A stretch of DNA of 35,813 bases from Synergistaceae bacterium (GCA_031280635.1 JAITGK010000099.1:1-35813); one strand, 5' to 3'. Numbered from the stretch's first letter, positions 1-9,031 are shown. The notes: generated from the letters alone by a model not told the origin. Numbers and translations are program-made.

Positions 1-1
1 A

Positions 2-114
2 AGAGCTCCTAACATAACCCACCTGTTTGGGCCTTCAGGCTATAAAGCAATTTTTATAAATGCAGTATTTCAAAGTAAACTTTATCAAGATAGCATGGTT
101 ATGATAGATACTCT
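2..114. repeat. Dispersed element A, copy 1
   Basis: A 113-bp sequence almost identical to 6716-6827; the two differ by one small indel and a single substitution or two. Its ends form an imperfect inverted repeat: the left end reads AGAGCTCCTAACATAACC and the reverse complement of the right end reads AGAGTATCTATCATAACC (14 of 18 match). It encodes no protein. The right boundary falls inside the engB stop codon. Size, inverted ends and intergenic position suggest a non-autonomous, MITE-like element, which is inference. The sequence left of the element lies outside the window. Confidence 0.85.
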
Positions 115-769
115 AAGCGTGATGTTCATGCGTTTGTCCCGTTGGGTGAGGGGGTCGCCCTTGGCTTGCGTATCCCTCCAAAAGCGCTTGTAGATCGGCG
201 ATGCCAAAGGGTTCTTCGGCAGAGGTAACGAGGGGCGCGTCAATAGAAAGAAGGCCGTCGCGGACGTACTGCTGCAACACCACACGCCTTTTACTTTTCG
301 CGGTCTTGTCGGCTTTGGTGAACACCACCAAAATGGGCCGGCCCTGCTCGGAGAGCCAGCCTTGCAAGGCCCGGTCGTTAGCTAGAAGCCCGTGACGGAA
401 GTCCACCAGGTGGCAGACCAACGCCAGGGATTTTCTTTTCTCGACGTAGGAAGCCGTGAGCCGCGACCAGCCCCGCCGCTCGGCCTTGCTCCGCTGGGCG
501 TAGCCGTAGCCCGGCAGGTCCACCAAGCGGAAGACCGCGCCGTCCCCCGCCACAGAGTAGAAGTTGACGCTCCGCGTCTTGCCCGGCGTTGCTCCTACGT
601 GAGCCAGCCTCGCGCCCAAAAGAGCGTTCACCAGGCTGGATTTCCCCACGTTGGAACGTCCCGCCACAGCGACCTCCGGCACGAGGGGCGCTCCATCAGA
701 GGAGAAGGTCTCCAGGGGAAACTGCCCGGCGTCGAAACAGGTTGCCTCGACCTTGGCCTTCCAAGACAT
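113..769 (-). CDS. engB: Ribosome-biogenesis GTPase EngB (YsxC/YihA)
   Basis: A 218-residue TrmE-Era-EngA-YihA class GTPase acting in the cytoplasm in late 50S subunit assembly. G1 GRSNVGKS is at residues 37-44, G3 DLPGYG at 84-89, G4 TKAD at 151-154 and a G5-like SAEE near 183; the threonine of the G2 loop (ATPGKT) is present. Length is normal for the family, with a His-rich tail. It is the last gene of the tig-clpP-clpX-lon-engB run and its ATG follows the lon TGA directly, so translation is probably coupled. The lon-engB order is common in many bacteria. The stop codon TAG is formed at the junction with repeat element A, so the extreme C-terminus may have been set by that insertion. Confidence 0.95.
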   Translation of the reverse strand: MSWKAKVEATCFDAGQFPLETFSSDGAPLVPEVAVAGRSNVGKSSLVNALLGARLAHVGATPGKTRSVNFYSVAGDGAVFRLVDLPGYGYAQRSKAERRGWSRLTASYVEKRKSLALVCHLVDFRHGLLANDRALQGWLSEQGRPILVVFTKADKTAKSKRRVVLQQYVRDGLLSIDAPLVTSAEEPFGIADLQALLEGYASQGRPPHPTGQTHEHHA

Positions 770-3184
770 TCAGGCGGCCAGAACCTTTTTGAAGACCATT
801 CTAACCTCGGAGGCGTAGTCGAACTCCATCCCGCTCAGAATATCGTCCGGAATCTCCTCCACGTCCACCCGGTTCGCCTCGGGCAGGATAACGCGGTAGA
901 TCCCATAGCGCCTGGCAGCCAGCAATTTCTCCCGGATGCCCCCTACGGGAAGCACGTGACCCCGCAGAGAAATCTCGCCCGTCATGGCGACGTCAGGACT
1001 CACCTTGCGCCCGCTGACCGCGGACAGAATAGCTGTGGCCAGCGTCACCCCGGCAGATGGGCCGTCCTTGGGCACCGCGCCCTCGGGAACGTGAACGTGA
1101 ATGTCCACGGCCTTCCAGTTGAAGTCCCCTATCCCCAACGCCTCGCTCTCTGAGCGGAGAAATCCCACGGCCGCCCGCGCGGACTCTCGCATCACGTCTC
1201 CCAAATTGCCAGTCAGGGACAGCTCTCCCTTGCCCTTCATCGTTACGGCCTCCACTAAAAGCACGTCTCCGCCCGACTCCGTCCAGGCTAGTCCCACCAC
1301 GTTGCCTTTCTGGGGTTTTTTCGGTATCTTTGTGTCGAAGAGCTTTGGCGGCCCCAGGTATTCTTTTAGGTCTCCGGCCTTCACCTTCACCGGCAGCTTA
1401 AACTTTTCGCCCCTGTCTGAAGCCTCAACCATTTTCCGCGTGATCTTGCGGGCGATGGTGGACAACGACCGCTCCAGTCCTCGCACGCCGGCCTCCCTGG
1501 TATAGGCGGAAATGACCTTTGACACCGTGGTAGTCGCCATTATCAATTGCGCGTCTTTTAAGCCGTGTTCCTTCAAAACCCGCGGCATCAGGTAGCGGAG
1601 GGCGATACAGGTTTTTTCCTGGTTCGTGTAGCCCGAAAGGGGAATGACCTCCATGCGGTCCAGAAGGGGCTTGGGTATCGTGTGGGCCACGTTGGCCGTG
1701 GTGATGAACAGCACTTCGCTGAGGTCGAAGGGAACCTCCAGGTAGTGATCCGCAAAGTTGCAGTTCTGACGGGGGTCTAAAACCTCTAATAGGGCCGAGG
1801 CTGGGTCTCCGCGGAAGTCGTGTCCCAGTTTGTCTATCTCGTCCAGCAGAATGACGGGGTTGCAGCTTCCCGCCCGCGCCAGTTTCTGGATGATGCGCCC
1901 CGGCAGGGAGCCGATGTAGGTTCTGCGATGCCCGCGGATCTCGGCCTCGTCTCGTACCCCACCCAACGACACGTTGACGAAATTCCGCCCCAGCGCACGA
2001 GCAATGGAGCGCCCCAGAGAGGTTTTACCCACGCCAGGTGGTCCCACAAAGCAGATGATCTGGGCTTTCATCTTATCCCCCGCCTGGCGCCGCACCGCGA
2101 GAAACTCCAAAATACGGTCTTTGACCTTTTCCAGCCCGTAGTGGTCTTCCTCTAAAAGCCTCGCCGCGTGAGCGATGTCCAGGTTGTCCATGGTGCGCGT
2201 CTCCCAGGGCAAGTCAAGCAACCAATCCAAGTAGCTCCGCACTACGGCAGCCTCCGGCGACATGGATGGCATCTTGGCGAGGCGCTCCAGCTCCCGCATG
2301 GCCTTGACGCGAGCCTCCTCGCTCATGGACGAATCCGAGATTTTTTTCTCGTACCGGGCGCAATCCCCAGCGTCGTCACTCCTGCCCTGTCCCAGCTCGT
2401 CTTGGATGACGCGGAGTTGCTCGCGGAGGTAGTACTCCTTTTGCTGTTTGTCTACCACGGAGCGGACGCGGTCCTGTATGTCGTGCTCCAGTTCAAGGAT
2501 ATGGATCTCCTCGGTCAGCATTTTCAGCAGCACGCTCAAGGCCGCTTCCAAGTCTGTTGTCTCCAAAAGGCGCTGTTTGGACTCTGGTTTCACCGAGATG
2601 TGCGAGGCCACCAGGTTAACCAACTGCCCCACGTCCTCAATGCTCAGTATGGAGGACATAACTTCGCCGGGAATGCGGGGCTGAAGGACGTTGTAGCGCT
2701 CAAAGCTGTCCAGCACCCGGCGCTTCAGGGCTTCTACATTGGGGGACTCCGGACTGCGCCAGGGCATGGGAGAAATCCGGGCCTCCAGCACGTCGCCCTC
2801 CACATCCGCGCTCACCATTCTCATGCGAGCTATCCCCTCCACCAATACTTTGGTTGTGCCATCGGGGATACGCACCATCTGTAAGATGTTGCACAGCGTT
2901 CCTGTGACGCACAGGTCTTCCAGGCCGGGGTCGTCCACGTCCACCTTCTTCTGCGCCGCGACAAAGACCTTTTTGTCGTGCAAAAGCGCGGTCTCAATGA
3001 CCTTCAGGGAGCGGGGTCGCCCCACGAAAAGCGGGATGATGACGCCAGGGAACAGCACCACGTCGCGAATGGGTAGCACAGGGTAAACTCCGCCGTCCAT
3101 GACGATCTCCGCCTCGGTGTTCTCAGGCTTTGGGCCTTCTTGGCCCTGACTATCCCTCTCCCGGTTTCTTTCCGGGGAAAACAC
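770..3184 (-). CDS. lon: ATP-dependent Lon protease (LonA)
   Basis: A soluble hexameric AAA+ protease degrading misfolded and regulatory proteins. The 804 residues contain an N-terminal substrate-binding domain (about 33-240), a coiled linker, an AAA+ module with Walker A GPPGVGKT (381-388) and Walker B ILLDEID (445-451), and a C-terminal serine/lysine protease domain. Catalytic Ser710 lies in KDGPSAG and Lys753 in GGIREK; the 43-residue spacing equals that of E. coli Lon (S679/K722). The start is GTG at 3184, one base after the clpX TAA, with GGAGG nine bases upstream; the same reading frame offers no better start. It is co-directional with clpX and engB. No heat-shock operator was recognised. 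Confidence 0.97.
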   Translation of the reverse strand: MFSPERNRERDSQGQEGPKPENTEAEIVMDGGVYPVLPIRDVVLFPGVIIPLFVGRPRSLKVIETALLHDKKVFVAAQKKVDVDDPGLEDLCVTGTLCNILQMVRIPDGTTKVLVEGIARMRMVSADVEGDVLEARISPMPWRSPESPNVEALKRRVLDSFERYNVLQPRIPGEVMSSILSIEDVGQLVNLVASHISVKPESKQRLLETTDLEAALSVLLKMLTEEIHILELEHDIQDRVRSVVDKQQKEYYLREQLRVIQDELGQGRSDDAGDCARYEKKISDSSMSEEARVKAMRELERLAKMPSMSPEAAVVRSYLDWLLDLPWETRTMDNLDIAHAARLLEEDHYGLEKVKDRILEFLAVRRQAGDKMKAQIICFVGPPGVGKTSLGRSIARALGRNFVNVSLGGVRDEAEIRGHRRTYIGSLPGRIIQKLARAGSCNPVILLDEIDKLGHDFRGDPASALLEVLDPRQNCNFADHYLEVPFDLSEVLFITTANVAHTIPKPLLDRMEVIPLSGYTNQEKTCIALRYLMPRVLKEHGLKDAQLIMATTTVSKVISAYTREAGVRGLERSLSTIARKITRKMVEASDRGEKFKLPVKVKAGDLKEYLGPPKLFDTKIPKKPQKGNVVGLAWTESGGDVLLVEAVTMKGKGELSLTGNLGDVMRESARAAVGFLRSESEALGIGDFNWKAVDIHVHVPEGAVPKDGPSAGVTLATAILSAVSGRKVSPDVAMTGEISLRGHVLPVGGIREKLLAARRYGIYRVILPEANRVDVEEIPDDILSGMEFDYASEVRMVFKKVLAA

Positions 3185-3185
3185 G

Positions 3186-4493
3186 TTAGGCGACCTCCTT
3201 CTCCGTGCCTAGAAGCTCGAAGAGGGGGATTTTGTTGTCCACGAACTCCGCCGTTATCTCTATAAAATCTATCTTTTTCTCAGACGAAGGAAGCTCGTAC
3301 ATAATGTCGAGCATCAGGTTCTCCATGATGGAGCGTAGGCCGCGCGCGCCCGTTTTTTTCTTAACGGCCAGGGCGGCCACGCGGGAAAGGGCCCCTGGGG
3401 TGAAGTTCAGTCGGACGTTTTCCAAGGCCATGATCTTCTTGTACTGCTTGAGCAGGGAGTTACGAGGTTCCTGCAAAATACGCACGAATGCCTCCTCGTC
3501 CAGATCCTCCAGGGCCACTAGGACGGGGATGCGCCCAATGAGTTCAGGGATGAACCCAAAGGACATTAGGTCTTCCGGCTGGACTTTGCTGACGATCTCA
3601 TAGCGTTTTGCGGTGGTTTTGCTTGTCAGCTCCCCGCCGAAGCCGATGGTGCGCTTGCTCTCGCGCCGCGCCACGATATTCTCAATGCCCTCGAAGGCCC
3701 CGCCGCAGATAAAAAGGATGTTGGTGGTGTTCATCTGGATGAACTCCTGGTGCGGGTGCTTGCGCCCGCCCCTGGGGGGAATGTTGGCTAAGGTACCCTC
3801 CAGAATCTTCAAGAGGGCCTGTTGCACGCCCTCACCGGACACGTCGCGGGTGATGGAAGTGGACTCGGACTTGCGCGCTATCTTGTCGATCTCGTCAATG
3901 TAGATGATACCGCGCTCGGCGGAAGGCAGATCGTAGTCGGCCGCCTGTAGAAGACGCACCAGGATGTTCTCCACGTCCTCCCCCACGTAGCCCGCTTCGG
4001 TCAACGTGGTAGCGTCGGCGATGGCGAAAGGCACGTTGAGCTTGTGCGCCAGAGTCTGGGCGATCAGGGTCTTTCCCGACCCTGTGGGCCCCAGAAAAAG
4101 CACGTTGCTTTTTTGAAGCTCCACATCTAGGTCTTGAATGTCGATGTTGTTCCGCACCCGCTGGTAGTGGTTGTAAACCGCCACGGACACCACCCGCTTG
4201 GCCCGCTCCTGCCCAATCACGTACTGATCCAAAAAGGCTCTAAGTTCTTTAGGCGTACATGTTACCAGCTCCCGCACTCTTTCAGATCTCGTGATGTTTC
4301 TCCGGTTGTTGGACGCCAAGGCGTCCACCGCGGATTTCTCGTCCGCTAGGATGATGTTGCAGAGGTTCACGCATTCGTCACAGATATAAGCCCCCTGTCC
4401 GGAGATCAGGCGGTAAGTATCATCCTGCCCCTTGCCGCAGAACGAACAACGCACCCCATAATGCCCATTGTCGCTCCTGTTGAATTTGTTCAT
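3186..4493 (-). CDS. clpX: ClpX, ATPase subunit of ClpXP
   Basis: An AAA+ unfoldase that feeds substrates to ClpP. The start chosen is ATG at 4493 (MNKFN), seven bases after a GGAGG; an in-frame TTG at 4505 overlaps that ribosome site and is rejected. The N-terminal zinc-binding domain has Cys16, Cys19, Cys38 and Cys41. Walker A GPTGSGKT, the GYVGED pore loop, Walker B IIYIDEID and the IGF tripeptide (in RTIGFGG) that docks on ClpP are all visible. Length (435 residues) is typical. It lies between clpP and lon, and its product is expected to work with the ClpP encoded 111 bp upstream. Confidence 0.97.
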   Translation of the reverse strand: MNKFNRSDNGHYGVRCSFCGKGQDDTYRLISGQGAYICDECVNLCNIILADEKSAVDALASNNRRNITRSERVRELVTCTPKELRAFLDQYVIGQERAKRVVSVAVYNHYQRVRNNIDIQDLDVELQKSNVLFLGPTGSGKTLIAQTLAHKLNVPFAIADATTLTEAGYVGEDVENILVRLLQAADYDLPSAERGIIYIDEIDKIARKSESTSITRDVSGEGVQQALLKILEGTLANIPPRGGRKHPHQEFIQMNTTNILFICGGAFEGIENIVARRESKRTIGFGGELTSKTTAKRYEIVSKVQPEDLMSFGFIPELIGRIPVLVALEDLDEEAFVRILQEPRNSLLKQYKKIMALENVRLNFTPGALSRVAALAVKKKTGARGLRSIMENLMLDIMYELPSSEKKIDFIEITAEFVDNKIPLFELLGTEKEVA

Positions 4494-4513
4494 AAGTCCC
4501 TCCAAACATGTAT

Positions 4514-4530
4514 ACGGGAAAGCGTCCCGT
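4514..4530. other. Hairpin in the clpP-clpX spacer
   Basis: The spacer between clpP and clpX (4494-4604) contains a perfect six-base-pair stem, ACGGGA and TCCCGT, closing a five-base loop. A second imperfect GC-rich stem (about 4542-4571, CCGCCG with CGGCGG) is present closer to clpP. Neither is followed on the minus strand by a clear T-run, so they look more like mRNA processing or stabilising structures than terminators. Role unproven. Confidence 0.4.
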
Positions 4531-4604
4531 CAGTCGGCCAAGCCGCCGCGCTTTTTCCAAAAAACGGCGGGCAAGAATAAGCGCGCATGGCGCGAAACTC
4601 CAAC

Positions 4605-5192
4605 TCACCGGGACTCGATGACCTTGTCAATGAGTCCATAAGCCAGGGCCTCGTCTGCCGTCATGAAGTTGTCTCTGTCCGTATCGACCGCTATTTTCTC
4701 GATGTTTTGGCCGGTGTGAACCGCCAGTATCCCGTTGATCCGGTCGCGGGTGCGCAGGATGTTGCGGGCGTGGATTTCAATGTCGCTGGCCTGACCCCGC
4801 GCGCCGCCCATGGGTTGGTGGATCATCACCTCGGCGTTGGGAAGGGCGATGCGCTGGCCGGAGGTCCCCCCCGCCAAAAGCACCGCGGCCATGCTGGCGG
4901 CCAGGCCCACGCAGATGGTGGACACGGGGCACTTGATGTACTGCATTGTGTCGTAGATAGCAAGCCCCGCTGTAACGCTTCCGCCGGGACTGTTGATGTA
5001 CAGATGGACGTCCTTCTCTGGGTCTTCGCTCTCTAAAAAGAGAAGCTGGGCGACGATAACGTTGGCAACGTCGTCTTGCACCTCCGTGCCCAGAAAGACG
5101 ATCCTGTCCTTCAACAGGCGGCTGTAAATGTCGTAGGCCCGCTCGCCCCGTCCCGTCTGCTCAATGACATAAGGAATGCTGAAATAAGCCAT
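4605..5192 (-). CDS. clpP: ClpP, proteolytic subunit of Clp protease
   Basis: A 195-residue serine peptidase forming the tetradecameric barrel used by ClpX. The catalytic triad is Ser100 (GLAASMAA), His125 (MIHQPMG) and Asp174 (DTDRDNF), in the spacing of the E. coli enzyme. A GAGGGG ribosome site lies within the end of tig, 13 bases from the ATG, so translation may be coupled. It is the second gene of the tig-clpP-clpX-lon operon, an order conserved in many bacteria. The N-terminus is short, with no long propeptide. Confidence 0.97.
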   Translation of the reverse strand: MAYFSIPYVIEQTGRGERAYDIYSRLLKDRIVFLGTEVQDDVANVIVAQLLFLESEDPEKDVHLYINSPGGSVTAGLAIYDTMQYIKCPVSTICVGLAASMAAVLLAGGTSGQRIALPNAEVMIHQPMGGARGQASDIEIHARNILRTRDRINGILAVHTGQNIEKIAVDTDRDNFMTADEALAYGLIDKVIESR

Positions 5193-5199
5193 AGCGCTG

Positions 5200-6555
5200 C
5201 TATTCCCCCTCTTCCTGGGCGGACAGCCCGTCCGCGTCCACGTCTCTGAATCTAACTTTATCCCCCAGAGCCAAGACGGCTTTGCGGTGGCGCAGGTCGC
5301 TCGACAGCTGCGCCATGAGGTTCTCGTTTTTGTAGTACATCGCCTTCACCTTCGCGAGCTCTATGTTGTAGGTCTGAGCGTAGGCGATAAACTCGACGTC
5401 GATGTCTTCTTTCGTCACCTCGACGCCGAACTTGTTCGCAAGTTCTTCAAGCACCAGCGTCCGCCTCACCAGAGCCTCCGCCTTTTGAAGCGAGTCCCGC
5501 GTGTACGCTTCGGGGCTGATGGAGTTGTTGCGGAGGTATTTTTCGAGGCTCATGCCGAAGCGCTTTTGGCAGTCTTCCTCGTCGTGGCTCCTCTGCAACG
5601 CCGCCTGCCGCTTCAGCAAAGTGCCGGGAAGCTCCAATTGAGACAAGGACACGACTTGAGCCACGGCTCTTTCGAGGGCCTGATTCCGGTATTCTTCCTC
5701 CAGACGCGTGGCCATGCGTTGTCTCAGCTCGGTACGGAACGCCTCTGCGGTTTCAAACGCGCTATCCCCTTGGGGGTCAAGCACCTGCTTGTAGAACTCC
5801 GGTTCCATCTCCGGGAATATCTTTTCCAGAACGTCCTTGACGGTCATGTCGTAGCAGAGCTTTCTGCCCTCCGTGTTTTGGATTTGAGGCTTAAGCTCCG
5901 CTGAAACCGAATCGCCCTTGAATTTTCCCAGAAGCGCGTTCTTGATCTCGGGCTGAACGGTGGGGTTGGACATATCGACCAAGCTGTCCTGCGGGGGCTC
6001 TGTTTTTTCGTCGCTTCCGTCAGGGTTCACAATGTGGGCGGTAAAGGTCATGAAAACCACGTCGTTCTCTTCCACCGCGCGCTCTATGGAGTTCAGCTTC
6101 GCCAGGTTGTTCCTGAACTTCTCCACCGTCTGATCGAGAAGTTTGTCCGTTACGTTCACTCGAAGCTTTTCCACCTCAATGTCTTGGAACTCGGGCAAGG
6201 AGACCTCCGGCGCTACTTCGAACGTTAGCTCGCAGGTCAGGGGTTCTCCTTCTCGAATGTGAATACGATCGGCGTCATACGAGGGGGGAGCGATTGTATC
6301 CAGATCATAATCACCCACAACTTGTGTTGCCGCCTGCTTGAGCATCTGGGAGATGACCTCATTGTAAAGGCTTTCCCTGCCGAAGCGCATCTCTATCGCC
6401 TTGCGGGAAGCGCGCCCTTTGCGGAATCCAGGGATATTGATTTTTTGAGACAATTCCTGAAGGGTTTTGTTGAGGCTCGCCGCGATTTCTCCCGCATCGA
6501 ACTCCACTTTTACCTTGACGATGTTTTTTTCCTGCCCCAGCAACTCCGTTTTCAT
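5200..6555 (-). CDS. tig: Trigger factor, ribosome-associated chaperone
   Basis: A cytoplasmic chaperone that binds nascent chains at the ribosome exit tunnel. The 451 residues fit the family. The N-terminal ribosome-binding domain carries the GFRKG signature ([11 protein letters not shown], about residues 40-50); the middle (about 160-250) corresponds to the FKBP-type prolyl isomerase domain but is divergent; the rest is the helical chaperone domain. The ATG follows a GGAGCAGGG ribosome site. It leads the tig-clpP-clpX-lon-engB operon. A -10-like TATAAT pair upstream lies at and just outside the end of repeat element B, so this mobile-looking element may supply part of the promoter. The PPIase domain is weakly conserved, so isomerase activity is uncertain. 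Confidence 0.95.
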   Translation of the reverse strand: MKTELLGQEKNIVKVKVEFDAGEIAASLNKTLQELSQKINIPGFRKGRASRKAIEMRFGRESLYNEVISQMLKQAATQVVGDYDLDTIAPPSYDADRIHIREGEPLTCELTFEVAPEVSLPEFQDIEVEKLRVNVTDKLLDQTVEKFRNNLAKLNSIERAVEENDVVFMTFTAHIVNPDGSDEKTEPPQDSLVDMSNPTVQPEIKNALLGKFKGDSVSAELKPQIQNTEGRKLCYDMTVKDVLEKIFPEMEPEFYKQVLDPQGDSAFETAEAFRTELRQRMATRLEEEYRNQALERAVAQVVSLSQLELPGTLLKRQAALQRSHDEEDCQKRFGMSLEKYLRNNSISPEAYTRDSLQKAEALVRRTLVLEELANKFGVEVTKEDIDVEFIAYAQTYNIELAKVKAMYYKNENLMAQLSSDLRHRKAVLALGDKVRFRDVDADGLSAQEEGE

Positions 6556-6596
6556 TATCGTTTTCCCTGCTCCTTTCGACCTACTGACCGGACGTA

Positions 6597-6610
6597 ATTA
6601 TACCATTATA
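6597..6610 (-). promoter_or_regulatory. Probable extended -10 promoter of the tig operon
   Basis: On the minus strand two TATAAT hexamers lie eight bases apart (plus-strand 6605-6610 and 6597-6602). The nearer is preceded by TGG, giving TGGTATAAT, a perfect extended -10 element, about 42 bases from the tig ATG. No good -35 is visible. One hexamer is inside the end of repeat element B copy 1. The promoter call is inference from sequence only. Confidence 0.5.
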
Positions 6611-6699
6611 GCGGGTTGCGTAATCACGCGCGGAAATAAGAGACCAAAAGCCGGATATAAACGGCAAAAACTTTGCGCAGAAAAGAGCCAACGACTTTA
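6605..6699 (+). repeat. Dispersed element B, copy 1
   Basis: About 95 bp, closely matching 11633-11726 and, inverted, 27336-27430. It contains three short stems in order: GCGT-AATC-ACGC (6618-6629), GCCG-8 bases-CGGC (about 6650-6665), and a degraded form of the terminal AGAGCC/GGCTCT stem. Its ends are loosely inverted (TATAGCGGTTTGC-type against TAGAGCCGTTGGC-type). It has no coding capacity. Its left end faces the tig start codon 50 bp away. Probably a structured, non-autonomous repeat. Confidence 0.85.
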
Positions 6700-6715
6700 G
6701 AAAAGGTATACCCTT

Positions 6716-6827
6716 AGAGCTCCTAACATAACCCACCTGTTTGGGCCTTCAGGCTATAAAGCAATTTTTAAAATGCGGTATTTCAAAGTAAACTTTATCA
6801 AGATAGCATGGTTATGATAGATACTCT
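6716..6827. repeat. Dispersed element A, copy 2
   Basis: The second copy of the roughly 113-bp element at 2-114, same orientation, intact at both inverted ends. It sits 16 bp from element B copy 1. The ten bases TTAGAAAAGG occur on both sides of the copy (6697-6706 and 6827-6836), the left one seven bases further out than the terminus; this could be a remnant of a duplication or chance. Confidence 0.85.
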
Positions 6828-6895
6828 TAGAAAAGGCGCGGGGCGCGCGAAAACGGAAAAGCCCCCACTAACGATTCATCGCTCATAGGGACCCC

Positions 6896-6931
6896 TATAC
6901 CATAGCGGTTTGCGTCATCGCGCACAAAAAT
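6896..6931 (+). repeat. Element B, partial copy (left end only)
   Basis: The segment TATACCATAGCGGTTTGCG followed by the GCGT-CATC-GCGC stem (6912-6923) and CACAAAAAT matches the first third of element B in the same orientation as copy 1. The rest of the element is replaced by an unrelated hairpin at 6934. It is either a solo end or a deletion derivative. Confidence 0.65.
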
Positions 6932-6933
6932 CA

Positions 6934-6960
6934 CATACCACCATTTCAAGTGGTGGTATG
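6934..6960 (-). terminator. Probable intrinsic terminator of cobD
   Basis: A perfect ten-base-pair stem, CATACCACCA with TGGTGGTATG, closes a seven-base loop. Read on the minus strand it lies 54 bases after the cobD stop and is followed by TGATTTTTG, a short T-rich tract. It would separate the cobD transcript from the tig promoter. Confidence 0.65.
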
Positions 6961-7013
6961 TTAGACGCCTTATTTTATGATTCGTTCTCTATTGGCATAC
7001 TCCATAGCAAGCG

Positions 7014-8057
7014 TTATGGGAGGGAAACAATCTCTCCTAAGGCTTGGCTCAAGAGGTCGTTTTCCCGCGGCAGGCGCGTGGCGGCGCGGATGTACCGACC
7101 GTCCAGGCCGGGGAAGTTGCGGGTATGACGCACGACCAGGCCCCGTTCCAACAACGCGCGAATGACCTCTTCGTCTCCCGGCTTGGATACGTCGATCAAA
7201 AAAAAATTCGTCCGAGTGGGTAGGACGCCAAAACCCGCCTTCTCCACTTCCGCCATGAACCGGGGCGTCTCTGTGGTGTAAAAAGCGCGTGTCTCGCGGA
7301 CAAAGTCCTCGTCGCGCAGAAACGCCGCCGCCGCGGTCTGGGCTAGGGCGTTGACGCTCCAGGTGGGCTGGCGGTTTTTTAGACGCGCGAGCCACTCGTT
7401 GGCCGCTAAAACGTAACCGGCGCGGACTCCGCACAGGTGAAAAATCTTCGTTAAAGAGCGAAGGATCACGACATTACCGTGTCGGAGAAAGTCGATTTTC
7501 CGGTGTTCTCCCATCAGAAAGTCGATGTAGGCTTCATCGATGACGAACAGCACACGTGGATGATCGGCAAAAAGCTTTTCCAGTTTCCCGCTTTCGATGT
7601 ACGCTCCTGTCGGATTGCAGGGGTTACAGAGAAAGAAGGCCTCCACGTCCTCCGGCAGACGCTCCGGGGCCGTCACGCCGCATATGTCCGCGCCGTAGGC
7701 CGAGAGGGCCCGCAGGTACTCCCCGTAGGCGGGTTGCAAAACGGCCGCCTTTTTGCCAGCGAAAAAAGAGGCGAGCAAAAAGATGGCCTCGTTTGACCCG
7801 TTGACGACCAGCACGTTTTCGAGTGGGCAGTTTTCGAACCCAGCGATAACCGAGCGCAACTCCTCCGCCTCATCATCAGGGTAGGCGGAAAGGAGGCCGG
7901 GTAGGTCGGGCGCAAAGGCCTTCCACCCTCGCCAGGGCAGGACGTTGACGTTTGTGCTGAAATCGACAACCCTTTCCGGCATGGGAACCCCCATTGCCCG
8001 ATACAGCTTGTCGGGGTTCGCGCCATGCCGCCGTCCGGCGAAAGAAGCGGAGGTCAC
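7014..8057 (-). CDS. cobD: L-threonine-O-3-phosphate decarboxylase-like PLP enzyme (CobD)
   Basis: A class I/II PLP enzyme of the HisC/CobD group, 347 residues. In cobalamin synthesis CobD decarboxylates threonine phosphate to (R)-1-aminopropan-2-yl phosphate, the linker of the nucleotide loop. DFSTNVN (32-38), CNPCNPTG (144-151), DEAYIDF (174-180) and the Schiff-base Lys204 in SLTKIF are visible. Alone it could be read as histidinol-phosphate aminotransferase; the cbiB gene whose stop lies one base before its start makes CobD the better call. The start is GTG with no clear ribosome site, so translation is probably coupled to cbiB. A hairpin terminator follows. Confidence 0.85.
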   Translation of the reverse strand: MTSASFAGRRHGANPDKLYRAMGVPMPERVVDFSTNVNVLPWRGWKAFAPDLPGLLSAYPDDEAEELRSVIAGFENCPLENVLVVNGSNEAIFLLASFFAGKKAAVLQPAYGEYLRALSAYGADICGVTAPERLPEDVEAFFLCNPCNPTGAYIESGKLEKLFADHPRVLFVIDEAYIDFLMGEHRKIDFLRHGNVVILRSLTKIFHLCGVRAGYVLAANEWLARLKNRQPTWSVNALAQTAAAAFLRDEDFVRETRAFYTTETPRFMAEVEKAGFGVLPTRTNFFLIDVSKPGDEEVIRALLERGLVVRHTRNFPGLDGRYIRAATRLPRENDLLSQALGEIVSLP

Positions 8058-8058
8058 G

Positions 8059-9003
8059 CTAGAATAAAAAGAAAATCACAAGAAGTGAGGAGAGACCCAC
8101 CGCCGCGTCCAGAATCGAATGGGCGCGCAGAATGTCAAAGGGGTCAGGTTCACGGAAGTCGTCGTAGCCTATCAAGGGCCTTTCCTCAAAGACCCCGTCG
8201 TAAAAGGCCCCGCCTCCCAGTCGCACCCCCAGCAATCCGGCAAAGGCGCTTTCCCCATGAGCGCTGTTGGGGCTTTTGTGTTTTTTACGGTCGCGCAGGA
8301 ACACCTGCACCCCCCTTAGGAAGGGGCAACCCAGGCACAGTCCAGCCACGAGGATCACTACCCCACCCAGGCGCGCGGGGATAAAGTTCAGAGCGTCGTC
8401 AAGACGGGCGGCGGCGCGTCCAAAATCGCGGTAGCGTTCGTCGTCGTGCCCCACCATGGAGTCCAGGGTGTTCACTGCCTTGAAAAGCCACGCCGCCAAG
8501 GTGGCCCCCGCGACGCCCTCGCACATATACCCCAATGTCATAAAGAAAAGGACGGAAAAAACGCCATCGATGAAGTTCTCCCCCACTGTTTCAATTGAGG
8601 CGCGGATGATGTCGGTCCGATCCAGCTTCTCCGTGTCACGCCCCACAATGTGGGAGAGGGCGACGCGGGCGGAGTCCATATTGTCTCCAAACAGCGCCTG
8701 GACCACGGGTAGGGACTGGTCTTTTAGCGAGCGCCACGCTAAGGCCGCGTACAGAAGATAAAGTGTCGTCAGCTCGTAAAGCCATTTGTAAAAGGAGGCG
8801 CACAGCAACAAAAGCCCCGCCATGGCGACCGTAGTCCCCAGCACGGCGAGGCAGAGCAGCATACCCCCCTGCCCTTTGTTGGGGTTGGGGTACAGGCGTT
8901 TCTCCCAGAACCGGACAATGCCTCCCACTCCGCCCACAGGATGGGGGAGGCGCTTTGGGTCGCCCAACAGGGCGTCGAGAAAAAGGGCCGCGAGAATGTA
9001 CAT
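8059..9003 (-). CDS. cbiB: Adenosylcobinamide-phosphate synthase CbiB
   Basis: An integral membrane enzyme joining adenosylcobyric acid to the aminopropanol (phosphate) arm made by CobD. The 314 residues start with the family's LDALLGDP segment and continue with HPV, the SIETVGENFIDG block (about residues 134-145), VNTLDSMVGH and the FAGLLGVRLGG block near 249. Several hydrophobic segments are visible (about 47-70, 75-90, 147-175, 210-225, 297-314). It is co-transcribed with cobD. No other cobalamin gene is in the window, so the pathway must be completed elsewhere, or the pair serves corrinoid salvage. Confidence 0.93.
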   Translation of the reverse strand: MYILAALFLDALLGDPKRLPHPVGGVGGIVRFWEKRLYPNPNKGQGGMLLCLAVLGTTVAMAGLLLLCASFYKWLYELTTLYLLYAALAWRSLKDQSLPVVQALFGDNMDSARVALSHIVGRDTEKLDRTDIIRASIETVGENFIDGVFSVLFFMTLGYMCEGVAGATLAAWLFKAVNTLDSMVGHDDERYRDFGRAAARLDDALNFIPARLGGVVILVAGLCLGCPFLRGVQVFLRDRKKHKSPNSAHGESAFAGLLGVRLGGGAFYDGVFEERPLIGYDDFREPDPFDILRAHSILDAAVGLSSLLVIFFLF

Positions 9004-9031
9004 CGAAATAACCTGCCTTATATTTGTTTAT

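Noticed and set aside
392-1153. Long open frame on the plus strand opposite engB and lon
   Set aside because: It is antisense to two well-supported genes, has no recognisable motif, and arises from the high-GC codon pattern of the opposite strand.
6605-6931. CRISPR array or riboswitch for the repeats near tig
   Set aside because: Copies are few, not regularly spaced, have no unique spacers and no cas genes nearby, and do not match a riboswitch architecture that I know.
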